Below are positions 5,946 through 6,058 of a stretch of 6,058 bases of DNA, piece by piece; position 1 is the first letter of the stretch; each line of letters opens with the position of its first letter. The translations under genes were made by a program, and so were the position numbers. A model generated the notes under the pieces. It had not been told where the DNA came from. It saw only the letters and a program-made list of their open reading frames with translations, and did no database searches. The DNA is from UBA1774 sp045223835 (GTDB lineage: Bacteria; Bacillota; Clostridia; Oscillospirales; Oscillospiraceae): the NCBI GenBank assembly GCA_045223835.1, contig JBGUZS010000197.1, positions 1 through 6,058 on the forward strand, given 5' to 3'.

Positions 5946-6058
5946 ATGCCAAAGATCATAGCGGTCAATGGAAGCCCCCGTTCCGGATGGAACACCGGTA
6001 CGCTTGTCCGGGATGCGGCGGAAGGCGCCAGGGAGGCCGGAGCGGAGATCGAGGTTGT
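5946..6058 (+). CDS. Flavodoxin-fold NAD(P)H-dependent FMN oxidoreductase, N-terminal part
   Basis: Only the first 37 codons fall in the window. They open with MPKIIAVNGSPRSGWNT, where strand beta-1 leads into the GSPRSGWNT loop (residues 9-17) that binds the FMN phosphate in the flavodoxin_2/FMN_red families. The helix LVRDAAEGAREAGA follows, then the second strand begins at EIEV. The product is expected to be a cytosolic flavoprotein of roughly 180-220 residues that reduces quinones, flavins, iron or small acceptors; the subfamily cannot be told from this much. AAGGAGG at 5932-5938 lies seven bases before the ATG and overlaps the region directly after the cyclase stop. With a gap of only 14 bases, it is very likely co-transcribed with the cyclase. 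Confidence 0.88.
   Translation, partial: MPKIIAVNGSPRSGWNTGTLVRDAAEGAREAGAEIEV

Overview
The window looks like chromosomal DNA of a GC-rich, low-GC-phylum-type Gram-positive (Clostridia-like, perhaps Oscillospiraceae or a relative). The evidence is strong AGGAGG-type ribosome binding sites, a perfect CIRCE (HrcA) operator, a RelQ-type small alarmone synthetase and an ABC-F protein of Firmicutes style. Genus cannot be fixed from the sequence alone. I see no transposase, integrase, CRISPR array, tRNA or rRNA.

The left half (1-3135) is read on the minus strand. In transcription order it holds an ABC-F ATPase (1544-3061) with its own promoter near 3107-3135, a perfect CIRCE element (1498-1524), a small heat-shock protein (936-1376) and a RelQ-like (p)ppGpp synthetase (159-863). 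A 13-bp hairpin (105-134) lies just past relQ. A second terminator-like hairpin (24-56) probably belongs to a convergent gene off the left edge. The relQ gene has no convincing promoter of its own, so it is likely served at least partly by transcription from the CIRCE-controlled hsp20 unit.

The right half (about 3179-6058) is read on the plus strand, divergently from the ABC-F gene. It holds a PhnP/RNase Z-like metallo-beta-lactamase-fold hydrolase (3265-4065), a CHASE2-class III adenylate cyclase (4126-5931) and the start of a flavodoxin-fold NAD(P)H/FMN oxidoreductase (5946 to the window end). The cyclase has every canonical catalytic residue, with the Lys/Thr pair expected for an adenylate cyclase. 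The hydrolase carries an HxHLDH motif much like the class II cAMP phosphodiesterase signature. The simplest reading is a small nucleotide-signalling cassette: a membrane sensor that makes cAMP, a soluble enzyme that may break down cAMP or a related phosphodiester, and a redox protein translationally next to the cyclase.

The genes belong to known families. The parts most worth a second look are the cyclase/hydrolase/flavodoxin cassette in a Clostridia-like genome, the CIRCE-hsp20-relQ arrangement, and the non-canonical second D-loop of the ABC-F protein.
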